Assembly: GCA_947451035.1 (NCBI GenBank)
Contig: CANFXR010000010.1
Location: 1-49,027 of the forward strand
Direction: 5' to 3'
DNA length: 49,027 bases
Origin: Burkholderiales bacterium
Lineage (GTDB): Bacteria; Pseudomonadota; Gammaproteobacteria; Burkholderiales; Burkholderiaceae_C
Part shown: in pieces, positions 1 through 9,422 of the stretch
Layout of the letters: each line of letters opens with the position of its first letter
How positions within the stretch are numbered: position 1 is the stretch's first letter
Notes under the pieces: generated by a model
What the model saw: only the letters and a program-made list of their open reading frames with translations
What the model was told of the DNA's origin: nothing
The model's database searches: none
Made by a program: the position numbers and the translations under genes

Positions 1-180
1 CCCGTCAACGTCGGGCATCCAGATGTCGAGCAACACCAGATCGGGGCGAGCGCGCTCACGCGCGGCACGCGCCTGGCCCGCGTTTTCGGCCAGCTCGACG
101 GTGTGACCTTCGTCGGTCAGGATCTCGCACAACAGGGCTCGGATACCGAGCTCATCATCAACAACAAGAATGGAAGCCAT
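1..180 (-). CDS. ntrX: NtrX-like response regulator, N-terminal part (runs off left edge)
   Basis: Only the first 60 codons lie in the window. They read as a response-regulator receiver domain: a hydrophobic first strand ending in the acidic pair of VVDDE (residues 6-10), then LVLLDIWMPDVDG, where the Asp of LLDIWMP is the expected phospho-acceptor. The ATG at 180 lies 6 bp past the stop of the histidine kinase upstream of it, so the two are surely co-transcribed. In betaproteobacteria a receiver protein directly after ntrY is normally NtrX, an AAA+ regulator of the sigma-54 class. The AAA+ and DNA-binding domains lie outside the window, so the NtrX name rests on context and the receiver sequence. 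Confidence 0.85.
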   Translation of the reverse strand, partial: MASILVVDDELGIRALLCEILTDEGHTVELAENAGQARAARERARPDLVLLDIWMPDVDG

Positions 181-186
181 GAGCCC

Positions 187-2487
187 TCAGTGAGCGGGCG
201 CGGTGTCGGTGGACGCTGCCACGGCATGCGCTTGTGTGTGCGCAAACTTCGAAAATGATAGCGAAACTTGAGCGCCCCGGACCACCGGTATTCCCTGCGC
301 TCCTTCGCTGTCGGTGACGACCACGTTCATGAGGCGCGCGCGCGCTCCATGTTCGTCGGCAATCTTCTTCACGACGGCCAGCCCGAGCCCGGTGCCCTTG
401 GCCTTGGTGGTGACGTACGGCTCGAACGCGCGCTTGAGCACCTTGTCGGGAAACCCCGGCCCGTTGTCGGCGATGTGCAGACGCACCGCGCGCACGCCAC
501 CGGCTTCGTTGCGCGCCACTTCGGTCCGCACGCTCACGTGCGCCTGGCCGCGCGGCTGCTCGGCGACCGCATCAAGGGCGTTTTGAACCAGGTTGTGGAT
601 GACCTGGCGCAGCTGGGTCGCATCGCCCACGATCGGCGGCAGGTCGGCCTGCGGTGTGAAGGCGAGGGAGCCGTCCTCCTGCGCGGTGGCGTACAGCGTG
701 AGCACCTCGCCCACCAGCACGTTGAGATCGAGCGGGCTCAGATTCGCTGCGGGCAGACGGGCGTAATCACGGAACTCGTTGACCAGCGTTTTCATCGCCT
801 GCACCTGGGTGACGATGGTGCCGACGGCGCGCACCAGCATGGCCTGATCGGCACCTTCGAGCTTGGACGCGAGCTTGTGCTCGAGCCGCTCGGCGGACAG
901 CTGGATCGGCGTGAGCGGGTTCTTGATCTCGTGGGCGAGCCGCCGCGCGACCTCGCTCCAGGCCTCGATGCGCTGCGCGGACACCACCTCGGTGATGTCG
1001 TCAAACACCATCAGGTGGGCGCCTTGCGGCATGTCGGCACCGCGAACCAGCAGGTTCAGCGTGTCGCGGTTGGGGCCGGTCTGCAACTCGAAGGCGTCTT
1101 GCCAGTGGCCGCGCTCGCCGGCGTCGGGGCCATCGGCCTGCGACTCGAAACGCTGCCACACCGCGGCGCCAAACGACTCGAGGCCTTCGACCTCTTCCAG
1201 ACGGCGTCCCTGATAGGCCGACAGCGGCAGTCGCACGATGCGCGTGGCGCCCGGGTTCACGGTGTCGATGCGGCCGTCGCGGTCGAACACGATCACGCCG
1301 GCGGTCAGGTTGTCGAGGATGGTCTGCAAGTTGGCGCGCGCGCCTTCGACCTGCGAGACGCTGCGCTGCACCAGTGCGCGCGCCTCGGACAGCTGCTCGG
1401 TCATGTCGGCAAACGAGCGTGTCAGGCCCCCGAGCTCATCGCGCGAGTCGAACACCTTCTTGACGCCCAGATCGCCCTTGGCCACCTGCCGCACGCCTTC
1501 GGCCAGCAGCAGCAGCGGCTGGGCGAGCTGGTTGGACAGCGTCACCGCGAGCAGCAAGGCGCCAAACACCGCCAGGATCAGCGTGAGGGTCAGTGTGCCG
1601 ATGTACATCTTGCGCAGCCCCTCGCGGGCCAGCGAGCGCTGCTGGTATTCACGGTACGCCGACTGCACGGCCATCGCGTGGGTGGCCAGCGACGCCGGCA
1701 ACAGCGTGGTGGCCAGCAGATAGCGCTCCTGGCGAGCAAGCGCGATGTCCGCACTGGGCACCAGCGCGATGGCGCGGATGCGTGCCGGCCCGCTGCCCGG
1801 GGCCGGTGCGCCGGAGCCATCGTCGTCCAGGCCCTCGATGCGTGCCGCCACGCGCGAATGGCGGGCGTTGCTCAGCAAGGTGGGCGAAGGCCTGTCCGGC
1901 TTTTGCAGATCGGCCGAACGGGCCACTGACAGCAGCACCTGGCCGGCGCCATTGACGATGGCCAGATCACTCGCCGCGAGCTGCTCGCGCAGCCGCTCGA
2001 GCGCCAGCGGCTGCACCTCGCCGCCAGAATCGCCCAGCCGCTCGGCGGCCATTTGCGTCTGGTGGGAAACGTCGTTGAGCTGCGCGTCGAGCATGCCGCG
2101 CCCGAGCGCCAGACCGGCATCCAGCGCGCCTTCGACCTTGACGTCGAACCAGCTCTCGATGCCACGCGAGACGAACTGGTAGCTCACCGTGTAGATCAGC
2201 ACGCCGGGCAGCACGCCCACCAGCGCAAAGATGGCCGCCAGCTTGAGCAGCAACCGCCCGCCGAACTTGCCGCGCTGCACGCGCAGCCACATGCGAACGG
2301 CGGCAATGCCGATCACCAGCACGAGCAGCACCGCCACCACGATGTTGAGCCAGAACAGCCACTCGTAGTGCTGCTCGTAGAACGAACGGTTGTTGGTGGT
2401 GATCGACAGCAGGAACGTCAGCACGAGGCTGGCGCCGGTGACGACCACCAGCGAGATGATCCATGCCCAGCGGTTGGCTTTGGTCAT
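187..2487 (-). CDS. ntrY: NtrY-type membrane sensor histidine kinase
   Basis: The 766-residue protein has three N-terminal membrane helices (about 9-29, 45-67 and 82-104), a periplasmic sensor loop to about 290, a further helix (about 295-318), a HAMP linker (320-370) and a PAS domain (about 380-500). The dimerisation helix carries the phospho-acceptor His519 in RLAHEIKNPLTP. The ATPase domain follows, with N-box HNLVQNALDAV, DNGPGFP and GTGLGLAVVKKI. This order is that of NtrY, partner of NtrX, linked in other bacteria to nitrogen and redox or oxygen responses. The ATG at 2487 is 9 bp after the DUF4390 stop and ntrX follows after 6 bp, so this is one operon with rsmB. The stimulus cannot be read from the sequence. 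Confidence 0.93.
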   Translation of the reverse strand: MTKANRWAWIISLVVVTGASLVLTFLLSITTNNRSFYEQHYEWLFWLNIVVAVLLVLVIGIAAVRMWLRVQRGKFGGRLLLKLAAIFALVGVLPGVLIYTVSYQFVSRGIESWFDVKVEGALDAGLALGRGMLDAQLNDVSHQTQMAAERLGDSGGEVQPLALERLREQLAASDLAIVNGAGQVLLSVARSADLQKPDRPSPTLLSNARHSRVAARIEGLDDDGSGAPAPGSGPARIRAIALVPSADIALARQERYLLATTLLPASLATHAMAVQSAYREYQQRSLAREGLRKMYIGTLTLTLILAVFGALLLAVTLSNQLAQPLLLLAEGVRQVAKGDLGVKKVFDSRDELGGLTRSFADMTEQLSEARALVQRSVSQVEGARANLQTILDNLTAGVIVFDRDGRIDTVNPGATRIVRLPLSAYQGRRLEEVEGLESFGAAVWQRFESQADGPDAGERGHWQDAFELQTGPNRDTLNLLVRGADMPQGAHLMVFDDITEVVSAQRIEAWSEVARRLAHEIKNPLTPIQLSAERLEHKLASKLEGADQAMLVRAVGTIVTQVQAMKTLVNEFRDYARLPAANLSPLDLNVLVGEVLTLYATAQEDGSLAFTPQADLPPIVGDATQLRQVIHNLVQNALDAVAEQPRGQAHVSVRTEVARNEAGGVRAVRLHIADNGPGFPDKVLKRAFEPYVTTKAKGTGLGLAVVKKIADEHGARARLMNVVVTDSEGAQGIPVVRGAQVSLSFSKFAHTQAHAVAASTDTAPAH

Positions 2488-2496
2488 CGGCGCATC

Positions 2497-3060
2497 CTAG
2501 GGCGCAGGCAGACGCTGAACCTTCTCAAGCTGCAACAGCCACTCGGGCTGGCCGCCGATGCCGATCTGCATCGGGCGCGGCAGCATGGTGGTGTCGAGCT
2601 TGTAGCTGAACTCCACGTAGTACTTGCCGCTGGCCTCGAGCTGCGCCGGCTCGGCAAGGCGCCAGCCGGCCATGCGGCGCACCACCGCCACGGCCTCGGC
2701 GGCACTGTCGAAGTTCTGGCTCAACCCGCCAAAGCTGACCCGGTAGGAACGGGTGAGCGGCTGGTAGGCCAGCCGCCAGGTGCGGCTGACGCGGCTGACC
2801 GGTTGATCGCGCCAGTACCAGCGCTCACGGAACAGGGCCGCTTCGGCCACGAAATGCAGCGGAACGCCCTTGAGCAAGGCATCTTCGACGCTGGGCGGCA
2901 TATCGAAGCGCGCCGCGAAATTGAGCGCCACGCCGTCCTCGTTGCGCACGAGCTCGAACACGCTGAGTTCGGGCACAGGCTCGCCGGCCCAGGCGGCAAA
3001 GCACCCCATGGCGCACACCAGCAGCCACACACGCAGCGCGCCGGTCCACCGGTTGCACAT
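2497..3060 (-). CDS. DUF4390 domain-containing exported protein
   Basis: The 187-residue protein begins with a Sec-type signal sequence: a hydrophobic stretch at about 8-24 ending in AWAGEP. The rest is a soluble domain, rich in beta-type sequence, that matches the DUF4390 family found between rsmB (sun/fmu) and ntrY in many betaproteobacteria. I chose the ATG at 3060 because it lies directly ahead of the signal sequence; a GTG 15 codons upstream (3105) is in frame but would add a polar extension. Function is unknown. Constant linkage to ntrYX suggests a periplasmic accessory to NtrY sensing, which is inference only. Confidence 0.82.
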   Translation of the reverse strand: MCNRWTGALRVWLLVCAMGCFAAWAGEPVPELSVFELVRNEDGVALNFAARFDMPPSVEDALLKGVPLHFVAEAALFRERWYWRDQPVSRVSRTWRLAYQPLTRSYRVSFGGLSQNFDSAAEAVAVVRRMAGWRLAEPAQLEASGKYYVEFSYKLDTTMLPRPMQIGIGGQPEWLLQLEKVQRLPAP

Positions 3061-3119
3061 CGCACCGGGTCTGGAAGAGCAGCGATCCGTTGCGTGAGGT
3101 TGCACAGCAGTGCCCGGGG

Positions 3120-4487
3120 TCAGTTCTTGATCAGCAAGGCGTAGAAAAATCCATCGGCGGGAACCCTGTTTTCAGCTGAATCCGCCTCGGGTCGATTGTC
3201 GACCAGCGGCAGCAGATGACCGGGTGAGAGCGGCTGTTCGGCGAGCCGGGCGTCCATGTTGCGTTGCAAAAATACGTCGATCTGGTCCTGCCCCTCGGCC
3301 TTGAAGACCGAGCAGGTGCAGTACAGCAGGCGACCGCCGGGCTTGAGCAGCGGCCACAGCGCGGCGAGCAGCCGCGCTTGCAGCGCCGCCAGCGTGGGGA
3401 TGTCGCTGGCGCGCCGCAGCCAGCGCACGTCAGGATGGCGGCGCACGATGCCCGAGGCCGAGCACGGTGCATCGAGCAAGATGGCATCGAACGGCTGGCC
3501 GTCCCACCAGTCGTCGGGCTGACCGGCGTCACCCGCGCACAACGTGGCCGCCAGATGCAGCCGGTCGAGCGTTTCGCGCACCCGAATCAGGCGCAGCGCG
3601 TCGTGGTCGAGCGCCAGCACATCGAGGTCGGCCAGCTCCAGCAGGTGCGCGGTCTTGCCGCCCGGTGCGGCACAGGCATCGAGCACCCGTGCGCCCGGCG
3701 GCAGCGCCGCACCGGCGAGCAGCAGCGGCGCGGCCCGCTGAGCCGATTCGTCCTGCACCGACACATCGCCCTCGGCAAAGCCGGGCAGGCGCTGCACCGG
3801 GCATGGCGCATCGAGCAGCACGCCGTGCTCGCCCACCGGGCGCGCACCCAGACCAGCATCGGCCAGGCGCTGCAGGTAGTGCGCCACGCTGCCGCGCCGC
3901 GTGTTGACACGCAGCGTCATCGGCGGACGCAGGTCGTTGGCCTCGAGCAGCGCGGCCCACTGCTCAGGCCAGTCGGCTTGCAGGCGTTCGATCCACCACT
4001 GCGGGTGGTTGTGGCGACCGCTCAGTGTGCGTTGCGCGGCCTCGAGCAAGGCCGCGCGCTCGCGCAGGAAGCGCCGCAGCACCGCGTTGATGAAGCCGGC
4101 GCTGGCCGGGTATCGCTGGCGAGCGGCGTTGACCGCCTGATCGACCAGCGTGTGGTCGGCGTAAGGCGCCTGGCCGTCGGGCCACAGCAGCGCCAGCGCG
4201 CTCAGCAGCAAGGCATCCACCGGCTTGGGTGGCGCCTTGGGCACCAGCACCTCGCGCGCGGCCAGCGCCTGGCCGAGGCGGCGCAGCACATGGAAGCTCA
4301 GCGACTGAACCCCGGGTCGCACGTCGCTCGGGCAACGCGCGAGCGCGGCGGTCAGGGACTCGCCGGCGCGCACTGCCGCGACCGCCTCGCCGGCCAGACC
4401 GAGCAATCGGGACAGCGCCGGGCCAGTGCCGGACGGGATGCCGGCAATACCGGCAGGCGTGGGGAGAGCGTTGCCGGTTGGATTCAC
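3120..4487 (-). CDS. rsmB: 16S rRNA (cytosine-967 C5)-methyltransferase RsmB
   Basis: The protein (455 residues from the GTG at 4487) has an N-terminal NusB-like RNA-binding domain (about 20-165, with PASAGFINAVLRRF) and a C-terminal Rossmann methyltransferase domain. The SAM loop is VLDACAAPGGKTAHLLEL, followed by the two cysteine motifs of m5C methyltransferases: DAPCSASGIVRRHPD and LYCTCSVF, the latter holding the nucleophile. RsmB (Fmu/Sun) methylates C967 of 16S rRNA. No ATG lies near the N-terminus; GTG is the first plausible start, with AAGG directly against it, so a later start is possible. It heads the rsmB-DUF4390-ntrY-ntrX operon and is divergent from folE. Confidence 0.93.
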   Translation of the reverse strand: MNPTGNALPTPAGIAGIPSGTGPALSRLLGLAGEAVAAVRAGESLTAALARCPSDVRPGVQSLSFHVLRRLGQALAAREVLVPKAPPKPVDALLLSALALLWPDGQAPYADHTLVDQAVNAARQRYPASAGFINAVLRRFLRERAALLEAAQRTLSGRHNHPQWWIERLQADWPEQWAALLEANDLRPPMTLRVNTRRGSVAHYLQRLADAGLGARPVGEHGVLLDAPCPVQRLPGFAEGDVSVQDESAQRAAPLLLAGAALPPGARVLDACAAPGGKTAHLLELADLDVLALDHDALRLIRVRETLDRLHLAATLCAGDAGQPDDWWDGQPFDAILLDAPCSASGIVRRHPDVRWLRRASDIPTLAALQARLLAALWPLLKPGGRLLYCTCSVFKAEGQDQIDVFLQRNMDARLAEQPLSPGHLLPLVDNRPEADSAENRVPADGFFYALLIKN

Positions 4488-4563
4488 CCTTGGAAGTCTA
4501 CGGGTCGTCGAATGGGGTTACGCTCCTTTCGAACCACGAAGAAAAACCAAGGAGACGCGCCAC

Positions 4564-5295
4564 ATGCCCGTTGATCCGGACACCACGTTATTGCGCAGCG
4601 AAGCGCAGCTGGCGCCAATGAGCGCATCGCAGCGCATCCGCTACCGGCTCATCGCCGCCGACTGCCGCTACCACGCCAACGACAACATCTCGGCCTTCAT
4701 GGAAGAAGGCGACATCGAGGAGTTGCGCGCCGAGGTGCAAGACAAGATGCAGCAGGTGCTCGAAGCGCTGGTGATCGACACCGACAGCGACCACAACACG
4801 CGCGAAACCGCGCAGCGCGTGGCCAAGATGTTCCTGACCGAGGTGTTTGGCGGGCGTTACACGCCGATGCCGTCCGTCACGGAGTTTCCGAACGTCTCGC
4901 GGCTCAATGAGCTGATGATCGTCGGGCCGGTCACCGTGCGCAGCGCGTGCTCGCACCACCTGTGCCCGATCATGGGCCGGGTGTGGATCGGCGTCCTGCC
5001 CAACGAGCACTCGAACCTGATCGGCCTGTCGAAGTACGCGCGCATCTGCGACTGGATCATGAGCCGCCCGCAAATCCAGGAAGAAGCGGTGATGATGCTG
5101 GCCAACGAGTTGCAAGACCGCGTCAAGCCCGACGGCCTGGCCATCGTGATGGAAGCCGACCACTTCTGCATGCACTGGCGCGGCGTGAAGGACACTTCAG
5201 CCAAGATGGTCAACAGCGTGATGCGCGGCGCCTTCCTGAAAGACGCCAACCTGAGGCGCGAATTTCTGTCGCTGCTTGATCAGAGCAAGCGCTGA
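4564..5295 (+). CDS. folE: GTP cyclohydrolase I
   Basis: The 243-residue enzyme opens the GTP imidazole ring to make 7,8-dihydroneopterin triphosphate, the first step to folate and other pterins. The zinc site is visible: Cys129 and His132 in SACSHHLCP and Cys202 in DHFCMHWRGVKD, with further conserved text in ETAQRVAKMF and NLIGLSKYARI. The HHLCPIMG variant replaces the HHFVPF-type sequence of the E. coli enzyme but keeps the metal ligands. I chose the ATG at 4564 because AAGGAG precedes it by 9 bases; the open frame continues upstream without a better start. A BLUF protein gene begins 34 bp after the stop, probably in the same transcript. Confidence 0.93.
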   Translation: MPVDPDTTLLRSEAQLAPMSASQRIRYRLIAADCRYHANDNISAFMEEGDIEELRAEVQDKMQQVLEALVIDTDSDHNTRETAQRVAKMFLTEVFGGRYTPMPSVTEFPNVSRLNELMIVGPVTVRSACSHHLCPIMGRVWIGVLPNEHSNLIGLSKYARICDWIMSRPQIQEEAVMMLANELQDRVKPDGLAIVMEADHFCMHWRGVKDTSAKMVNSVMRGAFLKDANLRREFLSLLDQSKR

Positions 5296-5329
5296 GCCTT
5301 CGAACCCGCCCGCCGCCCAGGAGAAACCC

Positions 5330-5755
5330 ATGCTCGTGCGCTTGATGTATGCCAGCCGTGCCACCGATTCCGTCGATCAGGAAGTGCTGAGCGCCATCCT
5401 CAAGAAGTCCAAGGCCAACAACCCGGACCTCGGCGTGACCGGCGTGCTGTGCTTTTCGGGCGGCATCTTCTTGCAGGTGCTCGAAGGTGGCCGATCGCCG
5501 GTGAGCGCGCTCTACAACCGCATCGCCAGCGACCCGAGGCACCGTGACGTGGTGCTGCTCAGTTACCAGGAGATCGGCGAGCGCAGCTTTGCCAGCTGGT
5601 CGATGGGACAGGTCAACCTGAACCGGCTCAACCCGGGCCTGCTGCTCAAGTACTCGGAGCGCCCGGAGCTTGATCCGTATGCGGTGTCAGGCGAGGTGTC
5701 GCTGGCGCTGTTCAACGAACTGGTGGCCACCGCGTCCATCATGGGCCAGGGCTGA
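5330..5755 (+). CDS. BLUF-domain blue-light (FAD) photoreceptor
   Basis: This 141-residue protein is essentially a single BLUF domain (residues 1-95) with a short C-terminal helical cap and no fused output domain. The flavin-switch residues are all present at the spacing of AppA (offset 14): Tyr7, Asn31, Gln49 in FLQVLEGG, Trp90 and Met92 in FASWSMG. Short BLUF proteins sense blue light through FAD and act by contact with a separate partner. GAGG-like purines precede the ATG at 5330. It lies 34 bp after folE, which suggests co-expression; no EAL or GGDEF gene or regulator stands beside it, so its output partner is unknown. Confidence 0.92.
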   Translation: MLVRLMYASRATDSVDQEVLSAILKKSKANNPDLGVTGVLCFSGGIFLQVLEGGRSPVSALYNRIASDPRHRDVVLLSYQEIGERSFASWSMGQVNLNRLNPGLLLKYSERPELDPYAVSGEVSLALFNELVATASIMGQG

Positions 5756-5793
5756 GGCAGGGCGCCGGCCACATCACAGCGTGCCGGCCAGCC
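5750..5793. terminator. Hairpin at the BLUF/LemA convergent junction (candidate bidirectional terminator)
   Basis: GCCGGC (5764-5769) pairs with GCCGGC (5783-5788), extended by AC/GT with one bulged base. An outer GGCTG/CAGCC (5750-5754 with 5789-5793) closes it further. Both flanking stop codons lie inside the structure. There is no U-tract on either strand, so termination is only proposed. Confidence 0.4.
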
Positions 5794-6319
5794 TGAAACG
5801 GAACAGGCCTGCGATCACCCAGGTCGGAAACTGTCGCACCGCCCGGTTGTAGTGATCGGTCGCCGCATTGAACTGATCGCGGGCAAATGCCAAGGTGTTG
5901 TCGGCGGCGGTGATTTGCTCGCCGAGCACCTCGGTCTCGAGGCCGCTCAGGCGCTCATGGCGAGCGGGCAACTCGGCTTGCAGGCGCTGACGCGCCGAGA
6001 CCAGCACCGACTCGGCCAGACGCAAACTGCCCGCCACGGGTGCGGAGGTGGGTTGCGCCACCAGCGCGTCAGCGGCTCCTTGCAATTGGGCGCAGGCGGC
6101 TTGAAAGGCGTCACTCCACTGCGTTGACGGCTCGAGCACCGGGGCCAGCGCATCGCACCAGCGCAGCAGCAGGTCGTGGCGCTGCCGGATCTGCGACTCG
6201 AGCGGTGCCATTGCGCGGGCTATCGCGTTGCGCAAGGCCACCAGGCGGTTGTAGGCGCCCACGCCCCAGAACACCAGGATCACGCATGTCGCCAGCAAGG
6301 CGATCTGGGTGGTGCTCAT
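5774..6319 (-). CDS. LemA-family membrane protein
   Basis: The 181-residue protein has one N-terminal membrane helix (about 5-23) followed at once by YNRLVALRNAIARAMAPLE, the LemA signature, then a helical domain ending in FNAATDHYNRAVRQFP, the second conserved LemA block. LemA proteins place a helical bundle outside the cytoplasmic membrane; their biochemical role is not established. The usual LemA partners (TPM-domain proteins) are absent; instead it follows proA by about 39 bp on the same strand. The canonical cluster of the family (IDVQLKRRxDLIPNL) is weakened here to LESQIRQRHDLLLRWCDAL, so it is a divergent member. Confidence 0.82.
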   Translation of the reverse strand: MSTTQIALLATCVILVFWGVGAYNRLVALRNAIARAMAPLESQIRQRHDLLLRWCDALAPVLEPSTQWSDAFQAACAQLQGAADALVAQPTSAPVAGSLRLAESVLVSARQRLQAELPARHERLSGLETEVLGEQITAADNTLAFARDQFNAATDHYNRAVRQFPTWVIAGLFRFRLAGTL

Positions 6320-6358
6320 GCGGGTGCGCTCAACGCGCCGGCCGCCGCACGGATAGGC

Positions 6359-7639
6359 TCAAGTGCGAACCTCGCCCTGCCCCAGCACCACCCACTTCAG
6401 CGAGGTCAGGCCTTCCATGCCGACCGGGCCGCGGGCGTGCAGCTTGTCGGTGCTGATGCCGATCTCGGCGCCCAGCCCGTACTCGAAGCCGTCGGCAAAG
6501 CGCGTGCTGGCGTTGACCATCACGCTCGATGAATCGACCTCACGCAAGAAGCGCATGGCGCTCGGGTGGTGTTCGGTGAGGATGGCGTCGGTGTGGTGCG
6601 ATCCGTAGCGGTTGATGTGCGCGATCGCGGCATCGAGGTCGTCGACCACCTTCACACTGATGATGGGCGCGAGGTACTCCTCGAACCAGTCCTGCTCGGT
6701 GGCCGCCACCACGCGCGCGCCGGGGATGCCCGACAGCAGCGCCACGCTGGTCGCATCGCCGCGCATCTCGACGCCCTTGGCGGCGAACAGCGCGCCGATG
6801 CGCGGCAGGAATTCGGCGGCCATCGCCGAGTGCACGAGCAGCGACTCGGCCGCGTTGCACGGGCTGTACTTCTGCGTCTTGGCGTTGTCGGTGACGCGCA
6901 ACGCCAGCGCCATCTCGGCAGAGGCATCGACGTAGACGTGGCAGTTGCCGTCCAGGTGCTTGATGACGGGCACCTTGGCCTCGCGCGAGATGCGCTCGAT
7001 CAGCCCCTTGCCGCCGCGCGGAATGATCACGTCGACCGCTTCGGGCGAGGCGATGAGGTGGCCCACGGCGGCGCGGTCGGTGGTCTGCACGAGTTGCACC
7101 GCGTCGGCCGGCAAGCCGGCTTCCACCAGCGCGGCTTGCACCAGCTTCCACAGTGCCAGGTTGGAGTGGATGGCCTCGGAGCCGCCGCGCAGGATGCACG
7201 CGTTGCCGCTCTTGATCGACAGCGATGCGGCCTCGATCGTCACGTTGGGCCGGCTCTCGTAGATCATGCCGAACACGCCCAGCGGCACGCGCATCTGGCC
7301 CACCGCGATGCCGCTCGGGCGCTGGCGCAAGTGGGTGATCTCGCCGATCGGGTCGGGCATGCCGGCGATCTGCTCGCAGCCTTCGGCCACGGTGGCGATC
7401 ACCGCGTCGGTCAGCTTCAGCCGGTCGAGCATCGCGGCAGGCGTGCCCGCCGCAGTGGCGGCGGCCAGATCGAGCGCGTTGGCCTCGCGCAGCGCGGCGA
7501 CATCGGCGCGCAGCAGCCGCGCCAGCGCCACCAGGGCACGGTTGCGCGCCGCCGTGGGCGCTGCGGCCATGCGTGCGCTGGCAGCGCGGGCGGCCACGCC
7601 CAGGCGGGCGATCAGGGCTTGCAGGTCGGGCGTCGTCAT
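6359..7639 (-). CDS. proA: Gamma-glutamyl phosphate reductase
   Basis: The 426-residue protein is a full-length ProA, which reduces gamma-glutamyl phosphate with NADPH to glutamate semialdehyde in proline synthesis. Visible motifs include [39 protein letters not shown], the catalytic Cys in [14 protein letters not shown], and [20 protein letters not shown] near the C-terminus. The open frame continues upstream through metW territory in a different phase, so I placed the start at the ATG at 7639 (MTTPDLQ), where homology begins. The stop of metW lies 53 bp upstream, so metX-metW-proA may be read together. No proB is nearby. Confidence 0.95.
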   Translation of the reverse strand: MTTPDLQALIARLGVAARAASARMAAAPTAARNRALVALARLLRADVAALREANALDLAAATAAGTPAAMLDRLKLTDAVIATVAEGCEQIAGMPDPIGEITHLRQRPSGIAVGQMRVPLGVFGMIYESRPNVTIEAASLSIKSGNACILRGGSEAIHSNLALWKLVQAALVEAGLPADAVQLVQTTDRAAVGHLIASPEAVDVIIPRGGKGLIERISREAKVPVIKHLDGNCHVYVDASAEMALALRVTDNAKTQKYSPCNAAESLLVHSAMAAEFLPRIGALFAAKGVEMRGDATSVALLSGIPGARVVAATEQDWFEEYLAPIISVKVVDDLDAAIAHINRYGSHHTDAILTEHHPSAMRFLREVDSSSVMVNASTRFADGFEYGLGAEIGISTDKLHARGPVGMEGLTSLKWVVLGQGEVRT

Positions 7640-7692
7640 CGCAGGAAACTCCACATCAGGGTCACAACAAAGGCAGCAGGTGCTGCGAGGTC

Positions 7693-8277
7693 CTAGCTGC
7701 GCTCGAACTTGAACACCGCCACGCTGGCCATCAGGTTCGGCCAGCGGCGCACGCCCGCACCGTTCTGGATGCCGAACGCGTCGAGGATACGCAGCCCGCA
7801 ACGCCGCGCCAGCCCCTCGAAATCGGCATAGGTGCTCACGCGGATGTTGGGCGTGTCGTACCACTCGTAGGGCAGCGCGCGCGTCACCGGCATGCGCCCG
7901 CCGACCACGCTCAGCCGGTTCGGCCAATGCGCGAAATTCGGGAACGACACGATGCCGATGCGCCCGACGCGGGCGGTCTCGATCAGCATGCGCTCGGTGT
8001 TGCGCAGGTGCTGGAGCGTGTCGAGCTGCAGCACCACGTCGAAGCTCTGATCGTCGAAGATGGCCAGACCTTCTTCGAGGTTGAGCTGGATCACGTTGAC
8101 GCCGCGCTGCTCGCACGCCAGCACGTTGGCGTCGGCGATCTCGATGCCATAACCGGTGCACTGGCGATGGTCGCGCAGGTAGGCCAGTGTCTCGCCCGAG
8201 CCGCAGCCCAGATCGAGCACGCGCGAGCCGGGCGGCACCAGCGCGGCGATCAGTTCAAGCGCTTGCCGGTCGTTCAT
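7693..8277 (-). CDS. metW: Methionine biosynthesis protein MetW
   Basis: The 194-residue protein has a class I SAM-methyltransferase fold with [15 protein letters not shown] as the SAM loop and [19 protein letters not shown] further on, matching MetW. MetW is nearly always encoded directly after metX in proteobacteria; in species whose MetX uses succinyl-CoA it has been reported to be needed for that activity. The ATG at 8277 overlaps the metX stop in an ATGA, so translation is coupled. No methyl acceptor is known. Its expression should follow the riboswitch ahead of metX. Confidence 0.95.
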   Translation of the reverse strand: MNDRQALELIAALVPPGSRVLDLGCGSGETLAYLRDHRQCTGYGIEIADANVLACEQRGVNVIQLNLEEGLAIFDDQSFDVVLQLDTLQHLRNTERMLIETARVGRIGIVSFPNFAHWPNRLSVVGGRMPVTRALPYEWYDTPNIRVSTYADFEGLARRCGLRILDAFGIQNGAGVRRWPNLMASVAVFKFERS

Positions 8278-9422
8278 CGCGCGGCCTCCAAGGCGATCTC
8301 GCGGGCGATGCGCTCGAAGCGCGCACGCAGCACGCCGTGGTAGCGCGCATCGTCGAGCAAGAAGGCATCGTGGCCGTGCGGCGCGGCGATCTCGGCATAA
8401 CTGACGTCGAGCCGGTTGTCGAGCAGCGCCTTGACGATCTCGCGCGAACGCGCCGGCGGAAAGCGCCAGTCGGTGGTGAAGCTCACCAGCTGGAACTTCG
8501 CGCGCGCCGCAGCGAACGCGGCCGACAGGTCGCCGCCGTGCTCGCGCGCCGGGTCGAAGTAGTCGAGCACGCGGGTGATCAGCAAGTAGCTGTTGGCGTC
8601 GAAGTACTCGCTGAACTTGTCGCCCTGGTGGCGCAGGTAGCTCTCGATCTCGAACTCGATGTCTTGCGTCGTGTAGCGCGGCTCGCTGGCCTCGCGCAGG
8701 TTGCGGCCGAACTTGGCGGCCATCGTGTCATCGCTCAGGTAGGTGATGTGGCCGATCATGCGAGCCACGCGCAGGCCGCGCCGCGGCACCACGCCGTGCG
8801 CCTGATAGTGACCGGCGTGGAAGTCGGGGTCGGTCACGATGGCGCGCCGCGCCACCTCGTTGAAAGCGATGTTCTGCGCCGACAGGTTGGGCGCGGTCGC
8901 GATCGCGATGCAGTGCCTGATGCGTTGCGGATAGCGGATCGCCCAGTCGAGCGCTTGCATGCCGCCCAGGCTGCCGCCGATCACCGCGGCGAGTTGGGCG
9001 ATGCCCAGCGCTTCGCACAGCCGCGATTGCGCATCGACCCAGTCTTCGACCGTGACGACCGGAAAGTCCGCGCCGTAGGGCTGTCCGGTGGCCGGGTTGA
9101 GGTGCGTCGGGCCGGTCGAGCCGAAGCACGAGCCGGGGTTGTTGACGCCGATCACGAAGAAGCGGTCGGTGTCGAGCGGCTTGCCCGGGCCGACCAGGTT
9201 GTCCCACCAGCCGGCGCTTTTCGGCTCGCCTTCGTAGGTGCCCGCGACGTGGTGGCTGGCGTTGAGCGCATGGCACACCAGCACCGCGTTCGAACGCTCG
9301 GCGTTCAAGGTGCCGTAGGTCTCGAACATCAGCATGTAGTCGCGCAGCAGCGCGCCGCTGCGCAGCGGCAGTGCCTGCGCGAACGACATCGTTTGCGGTC
9401 GGACGTGTCCCAGCGAATTCAT
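8274..9422 (-). CDS. metX: Homoserine O-acyltransferase (acetyl or succinyl)
   Basis: The 382-residue alpha/beta hydrolase-fold enzyme acylates homoserine for methionine synthesis. The catalytic triad is visible: Ser151 in [12 protein letters not shown], Asp318 in TTDWRFPP and His351 in PHGHDAFLL. Family text includes [13 protein letters not shown] and [12 protein letters not shown]. Whether it uses acetyl-CoA or succinyl-CoA cannot be settled by eye; coupling to metW favours succinyl. I chose the ATG at 9422 ([10 protein letters not shown]); a GTG four codons upstream is also open, and an in-frame stop at 9471-9473 limits the choice. No good ribosome site precedes either start. A SAM-II-type riboswitch lies about 100 nt upstream. 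Confidence 0.93.
   Translation of the reverse strand: MNSLGHVRPQTMSFAQALPLRSGALLRDYMLMFETYGTLNAERSNAVLVCHALNASHHVAGTYEGEPKSAGWWDNLVGPGKPLDTDRFFVIGVNNPGSCFGSTGPTHLNPATGQPYGADFPVVTVEDWVDAQSRLCEALGIAQLAAVIGGSLGGMQALDWAIRYPQRIRHCIAIATAPNLSAQNIAFNEVARRAIVTDPDFHAGHYQAHGVVPRRGLRVARMIGHITYLSDDTMAAKFGRNLREASEPRYTTQDIEFEIESYLRHQGDKFSEYFDANSYLLITRVLDYFDPAREHGGDLSAAFAAARAKFQLVSFTTDWRFPPARSREIVKALLDNRLDVSYAEIAAPHGHDAFLLDDARYHGVLRARFERIAREIALEAAR

Noticed and set aside
268-1929. Open frame of 553 codons on the plus strand opposite ntrY
   Set aside because: The product is rich in His, Arg, Gln and Gly with no domain, and ntrY is strongly supported on the other strand; long antisense frames are expected in high-GC coding DNA.
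7640-8161. Apparent N-terminal extension of ProA through the metW region
   Set aside because: The extension is Arg/Ala-rich out-of-phase metW sequence; ProA homology begins at the ATG at 7639 and metW is clear in its own frame.
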